Shown here: positions 9,347 to 18,483 of the stretch, piece after piece
Layout of the letters: each line of letters begins with the position of its first letter
Position numbering within the stretch: the stretch's first letter is position 1
NCBI GenBank assembly: GCA_012960755.1
Contig: DUAT01000055.1
Coordinates: forward strand, 1 to 31,738
From: Gammaproteobacteria bacterium
GTDB lineage: Bacteria > Pseudomonadota > Gammaproteobacteria > Pseudomonadales > Azotimanducaceae_A
Direction: 5' to 3'
Length of the DNA: 31,738 nucleotides
Notes under the pieces: model-generated
The model's database searches: none
Seen by the model: the letters and a program-made list of their open reading frames with translations, nothing else
What the model was told of the DNA's origin: nothing
Made by a program: the position numbers and the translations under genes

Positions 9347-9729
9347 AGGTATTGCAAAGAGGATACACGCTGATTGAGCTGTTGGTAGTCGTGGCAATTA
9401 TAGGCATAATCTCGGCAATTGCGCTTCCCGGTTATCAATCCTATACCTGTGATACTTACAGGGGTCAGGCGGTTGCCCAGCTCAGGGTGTGTGCCCTGGC
9501 GCTTGATCGTTATTACAGTGACGGTTTTACCTACGTTGGTGCTGTTATCAATGGTACCGCGGCTTCGGTTTGTACCAACAGGTCTCCTGTGGAAGGAGCG
9601 ACCAAGTTCGATATTACTTTAGCCAGTTCAAGCGCCAGCGACTATACCGTTCGCGCCGCTAAGGCGACCGGCGAGTCCTGTGGCAACACCATGGAGCTCA
9701 CAGCCGACGGGACTTTTAGCGAACTCTAG
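9343..9729 (+). CDS. pilE: Type IV pilin, PilE-like minor pilin
   Basis: Prepilin exported to the inner membrane, cut by prepilin peptidase and assembled into a type IV pilus. From the start at 9343 the leader is MKVLQRG, cut before Tyr, followed by YTLIELLVVVAIIGIISAIALPGYQSY with Glu at +5, the canonical class III signal and hydrophobic helix. The 128-aa product has cysteines at the start and end of the globular part, suggesting a D-region disulfide. The frame is open back to 9295 through the repeated start codons (144 aa), but a seven-residue leader and a good GAAGG favour 9343. In Pseudomonas pilE ends the minor pilin operon next to ispH; here it is next to ispH but ahead of fimU. It could alternatively be a FimU/PilA-like pilin. 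Confidence 0.85.
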   Translation: MKVLQRGYTLIELLVVVAIIGIISAIALPGYQSYTCDTYRGQAVAQLRVCALALDRYYSDGFTYVGAVINGTAASVCTNRSPVEGATKFDITLASSSASDYTVRAAKATGESCGNTMELTADGTFSEL

Positions 9730-9807
9730 CCTGCTGACGTAGGCCGCAGAATCTGCTCGATTAAAATCGCCGTTGGTCTCTGAATAGAGCAGCCTTATCT
9801 AGCTATC

Positions 9808-9824
9808 ACCACCCTATAGGTGGT
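9808..9824 (+). other. Short perfect hairpin upstream of the fimU-like gene
   Basis: ACCACC and GGTGGT form a 6-bp inverted repeat around CTATA, 39 bases before the start codon at 9864. There is no T-tract, so an operator or leader hairpin is likelier than a terminator. The 134-base gap between the pilE-like and fimU-like genes shows no clear sigma-70 or sigma-54 promoter to me. Confidence 0.35.
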
Positions 9825-9863
9825 ATATCGTAATATTTCAAGCATGATCTAATTGGAATTTCG

Positions 9864-10403
9864 ATGAAGCTTCACAATCCGCAAATTACACTACGAAAGT
9901 CTCAGGGCGTGACGCTAATGGAGCTCATGGTTGGCCTCGTTATTGTCACCATCGGCTTTACGGTGGCGGTGCCGAGTTTTCAGGGCATGATCGCGCGTAA
10001 TCGGGTGGCAACCCAGGTTAACGAGATGATACTGACAATTAATCTGGCCAGGAGCGAAGCGAGCCGAACGGGCGCAAGTGTGAGTATTCAGGCACTGGAT
10101 GGATCAGATACTTCTAATGAATTCGGACCAGGATGGTGTGTGGTTTTTGGCAGTCCTGGTGATTGTGATGGGGATCCGGACGCCCCGATAAGATTTTTTG
10201 ACCCGCTTGTTGGAGATTCAACTTTGAACCTTGTCGCCGCAGGGGGCGGAACCTCAATTTTGTTTACCCCTCTTGGGGCAATGGTAAATAGTACCACTGT
10301 GAGTCTGGATCTTTGCTATGAAGGACAGACAGGAAGGCGAATCGTGATAAGCCCGACTGGACGTTCCAAATCTACCAGTGCCGATCCGGCACCCGCATGT
10401 TAA
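9864..10403 (+). CDS. fimU: GspH/FimT-family minor pilin (FimU-like)
   Basis: Minor pseudopilin predicted to help prime pilus assembly with PilV, PilW, PilX and PilY1. A 15-residue basic leader ends in SQG, cut before VTLMELMVGLVIVTIGFTVAVPSF, with Glu at +5. The rest is a 160-residue globular domain of the GspH/FimT type, with the helix RNRVATQVNEMILTINLARSEAS typical of the family and cysteines near residues 93, 100 and the C-terminus. It precedes pilV, with the pilV Shine-Dalgarno overlapping its stop. The symbol rests on position in the operon (fimU-pilV-pilW-pilX-pilY1); on sequence alone FimT is equally possible. Confidence 0.85.
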   Translation: MKLHNPQITLRKSQGVTLMELMVGLVIVTIGFTVAVPSFQGMIARNRVATQVNEMILTINLARSEASRTGASVSIQALDGSDTSNEFGPGWCVVFGSPGDCDGDPDAPIRFFDPLVGDSTLNLVAAGGGTSILFTPLGAMVNSTTVSLDLCYEGQTGRRIVISPTGRSKSTSADPAPAC

Positions 10404-10413
10404 GGGCAGTTTG

Positions 10414-10914
10414 ATGATGCAGCGAAAAGAAAGTGGTTTTTCGATTATCGAAGTGCTGATCGCATTGTTGATTACCGCTGTGGGTATCCTGGGTGTTGCC
10501 GGTCTCCAGGTAATGAGCCTGCAACAAAATCGCAGTGCCTTGTTGAGAGATCAGGCTTTGCAGGCGGCTAATGATATCCTCGACAGAATGCGTGCCAACC
10601 CTGCGACTGACTATGCACCGGTGGCCATGACCGACGCACCGGTATCTGATGTGAATTGTGTTGCTGCTACCTGCAACCCGGTGGAGATGGCTGAGTACGA
10701 TATCGCCCAATGGAAATGCAGACTGAATCCGTTTGATAGTGGCGACGTCCTGTATGAAGTTTGTGACGTCTTTAACCTTACCCAGGTGACGCTGATTGGT
10801 GGTGCCGGGTCCATTGCACTGGTGGGTAAGATCCAAGTGATCACGGTCGAATGGGTCGATGACAAGGACGGAAGCACCAGCTCGATAGTTTTGAATACCC
10901 AAATTGAAGAGTGA
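10414..10914 (+). CDS. pilV: Type IV pilus minor pilin PilV
   Basis: Minor pilin of the priming/tip complex in the inner membrane and pilus. The leader MMQRKESG is cut before FSIIEVLIALLITAVGILGVAGLQ, with Glu at +5, followed by the PilV-typical SLQQNRSALLRDQALQAANDILDRMRAN. Length is 166 aa. The frame is open back to 10378, but the start at 10414 has an ideal AAGGG seven bases upstream and gives a normal short leader. The downstream pilW start follows after 5 bases. Confidence 0.9.
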   Translation: MMQRKESGFSIIEVLIALLITAVGILGVAGLQVMSLQQNRSALLRDQALQAANDILDRMRANPATDYAPVAMTDAPVSDVNCVAATCNPVEMAEYDIAQWKCRLNPFDSGDVLYEVCDVFNLTQVTLIGGAGSIALVGKIQVITVEWVDDKDGSTSSIVLNTQIEE

Positions 10915-10919
10915 TTAGC

Positions 10920-12140
10920 ATGCGTAGAAGGATTGTAAAGGGTTTCTCTCTAGTCGAATTGATGATCGCACTCGCATTGGGTTCGATTGTCATATCGGGT
11001 GTTGTACAACTCTTTGTCGCCAATTCCGATACCCATAATCTACTGGTCGGGCAATCCCGGATGCAGGAATCTGCACGCTTTGCGTTGGAGTTTATCGGTC
11101 GAGAGGTCAGACAATCAGGTTACCGGGGTTGCTTCTCCAGAGGCGATGCCTTGCATACGGTTATCAACCCTCCTACTGCAATTCCTTATGAGTTCGATAT
11201 TCGATTTGGCATCCAGGGCTTTGAGGCGACCAACACGACGGGAACCTGGAGTCCGGCGCTCACCGTGTTACCTAACACGGGAACGGCAGCGAGTGTATAC
11301 GAGACGACCTATGCGCCGTTTTATGGCCGTGGCAATGGTATTGATATTACCGGCGTAGCCAACGGAACAGACGCAGTTACGTTCAGGCATATGTCCAAAA
11401 TAGATGCGCGGTTGGGTGGTTTTAACGATCCGGGAACGGGAGTGCTGGTTATGCCACGCAGTGCCATGCCGACTTCCTCTGAAGAAGTTGTCATAGGCGT
11501 GGATCCGGGTTGGTCCGAGTTCGACAAGGATCATCTGGTCATGATTCATGACTGTGAAAAGGCAACCATTTTTCGCGTTACCTCTGATAATGGCTGGGCC
11601 AGAAACGCAGATGGCAGCCCCGGTCCGGCACCGGGTAGTCCGGGCGACCATACCGCGGATCTAACCGTCGGTCACGATACAGTTAACATCGACGCACGTC
11701 GTAATAACGAGATAAACCTGGCGGATATAAATACATTTGGGTTGGATGCGTCAGTGTCTGCTATTGAGTCGCACACATTTTACATAGCCCCGAGTGTGGG
11801 TATAAACAATGATGGTAAGAATCAGTTGAGTTTATGGCGAAAATCGACCCTGGCGGCGCCAATAGAACTCGTCGAAGGCGTAGAGAATCTGCAATTCCTC
11901 TACGGTGAAGACACCGATTCAGATGACATTCCAAACAAGTACCAGCGAGCCGATGAAGTGACCGATTGGGCAGCGGTTGTGACCATTAGGGTAACCGTCA
12001 TCGTCAACAGCATAGACAATGTAGGCTCAACTTCTGTGCCGATCTTAAGCTGCGGTGATCGTTGTATTGACGGGGAAGTTTATGACGGGTTGATCAGGAG
12101 AGCGTTCACTCAAACAATGCATATTAGGAATCGTGGTTGA
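10920..12140 (+). CDS. pilW: Type IV pilus assembly protein PilW
   Basis: Large minor pilin (406 aa) of the tip complex. The leader MRRRIVKG is cut before FSLVELMIALALGSIVISGVVQLFVAN, with Glu at +5. The helix QSRMQESARFALEFIGREVRQSGYRGCF is characteristic of PilW. Globular region to the end includes a conserved-type C-terminal VTIRVTVIVNS strand. A GTG at 10911 would also be in frame, but ATG at 10920 has GAAGAG eight bases upstream and gives the better leader. The gene runs directly into pilX. Confidence 0.9.
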   Translation: MRRRIVKGFSLVELMIALALGSIVISGVVQLFVANSDTHNLLVGQSRMQESARFALEFIGREVRQSGYRGCFSRGDALHTVINPPTAIPYEFDIRFGIQGFEATNTTGTWSPALTVLPNTGTAASVYETTYAPFYGRGNGIDITGVANGTDAVTFRHMSKIDARLGGFNDPGTGVLVMPRSAMPTSSEEVVIGVDPGWSEFDKDHLVMIHDCEKATIFRVTSDNGWARNADGSPGPAPGSPGDHTADLTVGHDTVNIDARRNNEINLADINTFGLDASVSAIESHTFYIAPSVGINNDGKNQLSLWRKSTLAAPIELVEGVENLQFLYGEDTDSDDIPNKYQRADEVTDWAAVVTIRVTVIVNSIDNVGSTSVPILSCGDRCIDGEVYDGLIRRAFTQTMHIRNRG

Positions 12141-12141
12141 T

Positions 12142-12693
12142 ATGAAAGATAGAATTATCCTCCATCGACGTCATCGCGAACGTGGTGTTGTACTGTTTAT
12201 CAGCCTGGTTATGTTGCTGATTATCACCGTGCTTGGCATTTCTTCAGTGCAATCAACCAGCATGCAGGAGCGAATGGCTCGTAATGCGCGAGATACGAAC
12301 CTGGCGTTTCAATCAGCAGAATCAGCCATTAAAGACGCAGAAGAATTCATCGAGACGTTTACCTCACTTGCGGGGTTTCCGAACAACGCAGAAGGTCTGT
12401 ATGTTGAGCCTGATTTTGGTGAACCAAGCAACTGGACCGGAGTAAATTGGGATGGCGCGACAGGCTACCGTGACGTGGGCATTACCACGATTGCCGGGGT
12501 TGCAACCCAGCCTAAATACATCGTTGAATTCGTAAAAACAGTCGTATCCGAAGTTGACAGGCTGAATCTGGACAATATTGGTCAGAGCACCGGATTTGGT
12601 CGATCCCAGGTTTTTCGCATTACAGTATACGGTACAGGCGGTACCAACAATGCGCATGTTGTTATTCAAAGCACGTATGGGAAGAAATTCTGA
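12142..12693 (+). CDS. pilX: Type IV pilus minor pilin PilX
   Basis: Minor pilin with a PilX-type N-terminus: RHRERG, then VVLFISLVMLLIITVLGISSVQ, then SMQERMARNARDTNLAFQSAESAIKDAEEF. It has no Glu at +5 of the mature protein, which to my knowledge is usual for this PilX family. Length is 183 aa from the ATG at 12142, one base after the pilW stop; a GTG at 12133 is an alternative. It is followed by a 115-base gap before pilY1 in which I recognise no promoter or terminator. Confidence 0.9.
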   Translation: MKDRIILHRRHRERGVVLFISLVMLLIITVLGISSVQSTSMQERMARNARDTNLAFQSAESAIKDAEEFIETFTSLAGFPNNAEGLYVEPDFGEPSNWTGVNWDGATGYRDVGITTIAGVATQPKYIVEFVKTVVSEVDRLNLDNIGQSTGFGRSQVFRITVYGTGGTNNAHVVIQSTYGKKF

Positions 12694-12808
12694 TCGGTTC
12701 TGCACTGCACTAACAGACGAATGGTAGCCCGCCGAAGTAGCCTTTTCTGGCGATAAACGCACTCATGGTGTAATTTAGATCCCCTTTAGTGACAAGGTCT
12801 CAGAATAC

Positions 12809-15800
12809 ATGGCAGTGAGACACTTCAGGCTGCTCATATTGTGCACTTTTTTTGCCTTAGTAAGCTCGTTTTCCGTTGCCGATGACATCAACCTTGCCGA
12901 AGACTTCGCTGGTACAGTATTACACGATCTTGATCCGCACTGCGGAGGATCATGCGTCGATGCGGATTTGGTTATTGTTGGTACTACCGGCGATGCCGGA
13001 ACTGTAAATGCGTCCATCAATGTTACGACGGGTAATCTGGAACTAACGTCAAATGCGAATCTATCTGGTACTGAAATAGTATCGGTTGGTGACGGTGTCG
13101 GTGTGTTTGCCGTCACCGTACATGTTGTCTCTGTCAATGACCCGCCGGTCTATCTCAATACCTTTGTAACTCCCAGCCCGAATCTGAATGAGGGCGACGG
13201 TGATATCAATATTAATCTGGTAGATGCCTTCCAGGATGCGGACCTGATCAATCCCCAGGACGATTTGTTGACCTACAGATTGACAATAACCGATACGCCA
13301 GATGAATTCCTCGCAACGTTGATGATCAATGCTTCAGGTTTTGGTGCCGGTGTCACCATTATTTCGGACGATGATGATGGATCTACCGTTCCCCGTACGC
13401 TGGTTGTGGAAACTACCAACCCGTCAATTAGTCTTGATGTCTATGAAGACGCGCATGGGAAAGTTGATGTTACTGTTCGGGCTACAGATGCTGGTCGTCC
13501 GCCAGAAGTTCCAGCAAGCGCAATACCACTGTTCGACGAAGGATCATTCAGTGTGACCTATGAAGGGGTCGGTGATGATACCCCGGTTGCAAAGGATGAC
13601 CACTATGATGAAATCCCCGCTCTGGAAATAAACGAAGACAGTGATGAGATTGTCTTCAACGTGATCGCCAACGATGAAACCGGCGACAGTCCAACGGTGG
13701 TGGTTAGCGTCGGAAAAACGATTGTCACTGAGGACAATGTCATTCACACCTGGCGTACGACTTCCAGGATCTATGATCCGGAAGGGCTTGGGCAGGTAAC
13801 GGCAATCAATGGCGAGGTCAGCTGTGCATTCAATGATCCGGGTGCCGGGGTGGATTGTATTTCGACGCAAACAGCGGATACGACGGTTAATGGGGCCGCC
13901 GCAGGTATTTCAGAAATTGTTTACAAACCCGGTGAGAACTTTAATGGTGAGGACCAGTTCGTTTATTGTATCCAGGACAGCTTTCCAGGTAATGAACTCG
14001 AACCGATCATAACAGAACCTCGCGAGGATGATATTCGTTGCGCAACCGTCACAGTCAATGTCTTGCCAGTCAATGACCTGCCCACGGCTGACTCGGTTAT
14101 TACCTATATTATGGAGTCCGGGGATGATCTTGCCATTTCAGTTGATCAGGGGCTCCGACTGCATGTACAGGATATCGACAACACGCAGTTGGATGGTTTT
14201 GGTTGTGACCCCCTGGACTCGAACTGTACTTCCAGTGGAGATACTCTGTATTTCAACCTGCCAAACGGAAACATCACAGAATTTGGGCAAATTGAATTGT
14301 TCACGTCCGAGGGTGCGTTTGTCTACTCACCCGATAATGACTTCACCGGCTATGATTCTTTTGACTTTGAGGTTTGCGACCTGGACACCACGGCGGAAGT
14401 TGGGCACTGTGCAGCGGGTATTGTGACGATACAGGTAATACCGCAGACAGGCGCAGATGATGGGTCGACCGATGGCCTGGTAGAGTTCGACTACCAATTG
14501 TCAGAATCACCCCTCGAATTGCCCGTTGGGCCAGAACCCAATTTGCTCATCGTTAATGATGATTCAGGTTCCATGGAATGGGAGGTGACAACGCAAACCG
14601 GGTCTCAGTATAGTGGCTATGAGTTGGTCACTGGTCAGGACTTTTTGTACCTGTATGAATTTAGTAAGGGGCTCTATGGAGCCTATTATGTTGCGCCGCC
14701 GGAAGTTGATTCGCCGGGATTCGGATTCTGGAGACTAAGGTCTGCCGAATATAACTCGATTTACTATGACCCCCAAACTCGTTATGACCCCTGGAAAGGG
14801 ACTAATGGCGTCGGTGACCCCTATCCACAGATTGATCCAGCCAATGCCCTGCATGAACCCAATGGCAGCCAGGAATCTGATTTGACCGTCGGGTACGACT
14901 ATACCGCCCAGGGCTACAAATCGGTATTTGCCTGTACCCCAATCTGCCTTATCCGCTACTTCGGGTTCTGCATCAAGTTCGGACCAGAAGAGTGTAGCAC
15001 CACGCTTCAGTTCACGAACATCGAAGTCGATGGTCTGTACATCCCAAGATATTACAACTGGATTGATCGTAACGGTGATGGTGAAATGAGTGCCGAGCCA
15101 TCCCCCGCAGACCAGGCGGGGTTGAACTGCAACAATCTGGATGCCACAGCAGATGATGCAGATTGTTCCGAAGGTCAGCTGGTTGAGATAAGGAATGATG
15201 GCACCGTTTTCCCTAAAACCGTCAACCGGAGTGACTGTGCTGCAGACCCCTGCAGTTATGAAGAAGAACTCAACAATTTCGCCAACTGGTTTAGTTATTC
15301 CAGAAGACGACAGACGATAACCAAGTCAGCCATCGGCAAAGTGATTTCCGGCACAACAAATCTTCGTATTGGCTACGCAACGATTAATAAGCAGTCAGTG
15401 ACGAAAGAGATTACCAATGAAGATGGTGTATCTGAAACGGTCCCCGTCGTGCCCCAGCCTATTCGTTCCATGAATACATCAACGACCTCGGGTCCGAAGA
15501 AGGATCTCCTGGATGCGATTTACCTGGCAACCACCGGGGGAGGCACCCCATTAAGGCAGGCATTGCAAGGTGCAGGTCGCCATTTCGAATGCGTCGCTGA
15601 TGATATTTATGGCAGTACTATTGATTCCAGCCCGGGGGATGAAGGCTGCCCTGTCTCAGTCGCGCCTGCAGGTAATTGTCAGCAAAACTTCACGCTGCTC
15701 ATCACAGATGGTTTCTGGAATGGAAACAAATTCAAGGGAACAGAAACATTTATCGGCGATGCAGATAGTAACAACGACACCAACTTCGATGGCGGAGCGT

Positions 15801-18469
15801 TTGCCGGTAGTAGTCGTAGGGATACACTTGCCGATGTTGCGATGCATTATTACGAGCGAGATTTGCACACCGGTCTGGACAACGAAGTACCGACGACAGC
15901 GATTGATCGTGATCTGGCGTCTACCATGGCCTTTGTAAACAGTAGTAACGATCTGATGCATCAGCATATGATCACCTACACCCTGGGGTTGGGTGTTCGC
16001 GGTGTTATTGGTAATGAACTGCTAAACCCGGTCCAGGATCCACCAACCTCCTATCAGGATCCTTTTGATTGGGGAGACCCGCTGGCAAGTGACGCGCGTA
16101 AGGTTGACGATGTTCAGCACGCCGCCTACAACGGTCGGGGAATATATCTTGATGCCAGTAATGCAACCGAGTTGACCGGTCGTTTAGATCGGGCGTTTGC
16201 GCAGTTTTCAAGCGGTAGTGGATCTGCGTCCGCAGCGAGCTTCAACTCCCAGGAGATTCTGGCCAATACGCAGATTTACCGCGCCTTGTACAATACCAAG
16301 ACCAACGTGGGCGACCTGGTCGCGCATACGTTTACAACCCTGGGAGCCGGTGAACAGCTATGGAGTTCTGCTGAACTATTGGACGAAGTCTCTGCTACCA
16401 ATCGTGAAATAATCACCTATAACCCGGATAGCAAAACAGGCATCCCATTCAGACCGGAATCTTTAACATTGATTCAAAGACTCGTATTTTCAGGTGAGGA
16501 GTCGCCTGCGGATGATGCAGAAATTGCCCGACGTGTAAATTATCTGCGAGGTGATAATGCGTTTGAAAGCCCTCAGGGAGATTTGCGGGAAAGACCTGTG
16601 GTCAAGGGTCGACTCGGGGACATCATCCATTCGAGCCCCGTCTATATTGGTGAGCCGGACCGATTGGGGCGTGACACTGCACCCTATCCCCTGAATGAAG
16701 ATTCGTACACGTCATTCAAAGTTGATCCGACAGGTCTGGGTGGTCTTAGGGATGAAGTAGTTTATGTTTCGGCAAATGACGGCATGCTGCATGGCTTTCT
16801 TGTAGCCTGCCACCAGGATTCTTGCAAGGAACCAGGCAGCGAGGTGTTCGGCTATATGCCCAATAGTTTGATTCTCGGCACTTTCAGTCGAAACATTACC
16901 GAGTTGTTGAACACGTCTTATTCGCACAAATATTTTGTGGATTTATCCCCTGCACTCAATGACGTTTTTCTCGACCCTTCAGGTCTGGGCGGATCGAAAG
17001 AATGGATTACCATGTTGATGGGAGGCCATGGTGCGGGTGCCAAAGCCTATTTTGCGTTAAATGTAACTGACCCGAATCTACTCAATGAAGCGAATGCAGG
17101 TTCTGCTGTGCTTTGGGAATTTACCGATGAAGACGATAGCTATCCAACGGATCAGCAAGGTTTGCCCTTGACTGATGAAAATGGTTTGCAGCGCCTGGAC
17201 CTGCAAATCAGCCCACAGCCCGTAAAAGATCTTGGTTATAGCTTTAGTGTGCCGACTATGGCAATGAGCAATGTCAAAGATGGTCCGGAAGACGATGCCG
17301 AGAATGAATGGGTCGCGATTATAGGCAATGGATACAATAGTACAGCAGGTATCGCGAAACTATTTGTTATGTTTCTCGATCGTGGTGTTGATGGATACTG
17401 GTGTCATCCTGACAAGATTCACAACGTAGGTTTGAATGGAAGTGTACCTGGGCAATGCAGTGCTTCTGAGCAGGACTTTGTCAAGCTCGATACAGGCTTT
17501 GGCACCCTGCCCGTGGTTCATGATGCGGATGGTGAGTATCTTGGAGGTGGTTTCCCCAACGGCCTGGGTACGCCTCGTGGCATTGATGTTGATGGCAATG
17601 GCACGCTGGATTTTGCCTATGCAGGTGATACCCAGGGTAACTTCTTCCGGTTTGACTTATCATCTGATGATTTTCACGACTGGAATGTGACTAAGATATT
17701 TAAAGCTACGTATCAGGGTGTCGATCAACCAATTACAACACAGCCAATTGTCGCCAGACATCCTACTGAACCTGATGGGTTCATTGTCATCTTCGCAACC
17801 GGCAGCTACATCACTACACCTGACGGATACAGCACAGATATCCAGTCAATTTACGGTATTTGGGATGAGCTGATAGAGGATGATTTCATTGAGCCATCAG
17901 AGATAGTACAACAGAATTATACCAATGTGTTTTCAGAATCATTTGGTAACGTGCGTACCTTGTCCAACAATGCCGTGGATTATACCCCTGCAACGCCTAA
18001 AAATCCGGATGGGGGTAAAAAGGGCTGGTTCAACCACCTTGATATCGCCGCAGCGGGATCCTTAACTGGTGAACCGGAATTCCCCGGGGAGCGTGCCATA
18101 AGGAATATTCAGCTCAGGGGTGACCTGGCATTCGTTAACAGCATTATTCCGCGAAGTAATGTTAATTGTGTTGATATTGCCGGTGGCTTCGCATTGGCAT
18201 TCTGTCCAGGTACTGGAGGTCTCGAATGCCTCGATGGGAACGAAATCTTTGACGTTAACAATGATGGAGAATTTGATGAAGATGACAACATCACTGGCAA
18301 TCAGGTTGCCGGGATCAGGTTTGAAGATGCGGTACCCGCAGATTCCACATTCATGCAGGACCGGCGTATCACACAATTGAGTGATGAAACGATTGTTAAC
18401 ATAAAGACGAATACCAACAAAGCGCCACATACAGGGCGCCTGTCTTGGAAGCAGTTGGATTCGTTTTAA
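12809..18469 (+). CDS. pilY1: Very large PilY1-type pilus tip adhesin with cadherin-like N-terminal extension
   Basis: Exported tip protein of type IV pili, needed for biogenesis, adhesion and surface sensing in relatives. The 1886 aa compare with about 1160 in P. aeruginosa. A signal peptide covers about residues 1-24. Residues ~25-565 look like several tandem cadherin/Ig-like beta domains; the boundaries repeat motifs such as VNDPPV (~111), DDTPVAKDD (~256) and LPVNDLPTAD (~420). A von Willebrand A-like domain follows with the metal site DxSxS at D584, S586 and S588. The C-terminal half (~1150-1880) is the PilY1 beta-propeller, with the calcium loop DVDGNGTLD at 1593-1601 matching the site known in P. 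aeruginosa. Two more EF-hand-like loops lie at 753-763 and 1815-1826. No Shine-Dalgarno is obvious at the start. Confidence 0.93.
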   Translation: MAVRHFRLLILCTFFALVSSFSVADDINLAEDFAGTVLHDLDPHCGGSCVDADLVIVGTTGDAGTVNASINVTTGNLELTSNANLSGTEIVSVGDGVGVFAVTVHVVSVNDPPVYLNTFVTPSPNLNEGDGDININLVDAFQDADLINPQDDLLTYRLTITDTPDEFLATLMINASGFGAGVTIISDDDDGSTVPRTLVVETTNPSISLDVYEDAHGKVDVTVRATDAGRPPEVPASAIPLFDEGSFSVTYEGVGDDTPVAKDDHYDEIPALEINEDSDEIVFNVIANDETGDSPTVVVSVGKTIVTEDNVIHTWRTTSRIYDPEGLGQVTAINGEVSCAFNDPGAGVDCISTQTADTTVNGAAAGISEIVYKPGENFNGEDQFVYCIQDSFPGNELEPIITEPREDDIRCATVTVNVLPVNDLPTADSVITYIMESGDDLAISVDQGLRLHVQDIDNTQLDGFGCDPLDSNCTSSGDTLYFNLPNGNITEFGQIELFTSEGAFVYSPDNDFTGYDSFDFEVCDLDTTAEVGHCAAGIVTIQVIPQTGADDGSTDGLVEFDYQLSESPLELPVGPEPNLLIVNDDSGSMEWEVTTQTGSQYSGYELVTGQDFLYLYEFSKGLYGAYYVAPPEVDSPGFGFWRLRSAEYNSIYYDPQTRYDPWKGTNGVGDPYPQIDPANALHEPNGSQESDLTVGYDYTAQGYKSVFACTPICLIRYFGFCIKFGPEECSTTLQFTNIEVDGLYIPRYYNWIDRNGDGEMSAEPSPADQAGLNCNNLDATADDADCSEGQLVEIRNDGTVFPKTVNRSDCAADPCSYEEELNNFANWFSYSRRRQTITKSAIGKVISGTTNLRIGYATINKQSVTKEITNEDGVSETVPVVPQPIRSMNTSTTSGPKKDLLDAIYLATTGGGTPLRQALQGAGRHFECVADDIYGSTIDSSPGDEGCPVSVAPAGNCQQNFTLLITDGFWNGNKFKGTETFIGDADSNNDTNFDGGAFAGSSRRDTLADVAMHYYERDLHTGLDNEVPTTAIDRDLASTMAFVNSSNDLMHQHMITYTLGLGVRGVIGNELLNPVQDPPTSYQDPFDWGDPLASDARKVDDVQHAAYNGRGIYLDASNATELTGRLDRAFAQFSSGSGSASAASFNSQEILANTQIYRALYNTKTNVGDLVAHTFTTLGAGEQLWSSAELLDEVSATNREIITYNPDSKTGIPFRPESLTLIQRLVFSGEESPADDAEIARRVNYLRGDNAFESPQGDLRERPVVKGRLGDIIHSSPVYIGEPDRLGRDTAPYPLNEDSYTSFKVDPTGLGGLRDEVVYVSANDGMLHGFLVACHQDSCKEPGSEVFGYMPNSLILGTFSRNITELLNTSYSHKYFVDLSPALNDVFLDPSGLGGSKEWITMLMGGHGAGAKAYFALNVTDPNLLNEANAGSAVLWEFTDEDDSYPTDQQGLPLTDENGLQRLDLQISPQPVKDLGYSFSVPTMAMSNVKDGPEDDAENEWVAIIGNGYNSTAGIAKLFVMFLDRGVDGYWCHPDKIHNVGLNGSVPGQCSASEQDFVKLDTGFGTLPVVHDADGEYLGGGFPNGLGTPRGIDVDGNGTLDFAYAGDTQGNFFRFDLSSDDFHDWNVTKIFKATYQGVDQPITTQPIVARHPTEPDGFIVIFATGSYITTPDGYSTDIQSIYGIWDELIEDDFIEPSEIVQQNYTNVFSESFGNVRTLSNNAVDYTPATPKNPDGGKKGWFNHLDIAAAGSLTGEPEFPGERAIRNIQLRGDLAFVNSIIPRSNVNCVDIAGGFALAFCPGTGGLECLDGNEIFDVNNDGEFDEDDNITGNQVAGIRFEDAVPADSTFMQDRRITQLSDETIVNIKTNTNKAPHTGRLSWKQLDSF

Positions 18470-18483
18470 TGGAAGAGGCCAAG

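Noticed and set aside
9222..9407. Reverse-strand repetitive frame (FISAFISAFIS...) over the pilin start
   Set aside because: This is simply the antisense reading of the 12-bp repeat array; no ribosome site or family support.
9730..9863. Terminator after the pilE-like gene
   Set aside because: An inverted repeat CTGCTC/GAGCAG has a loop of about 28 bases and no T-tract, so it does not qualify as an intrinsic terminator.
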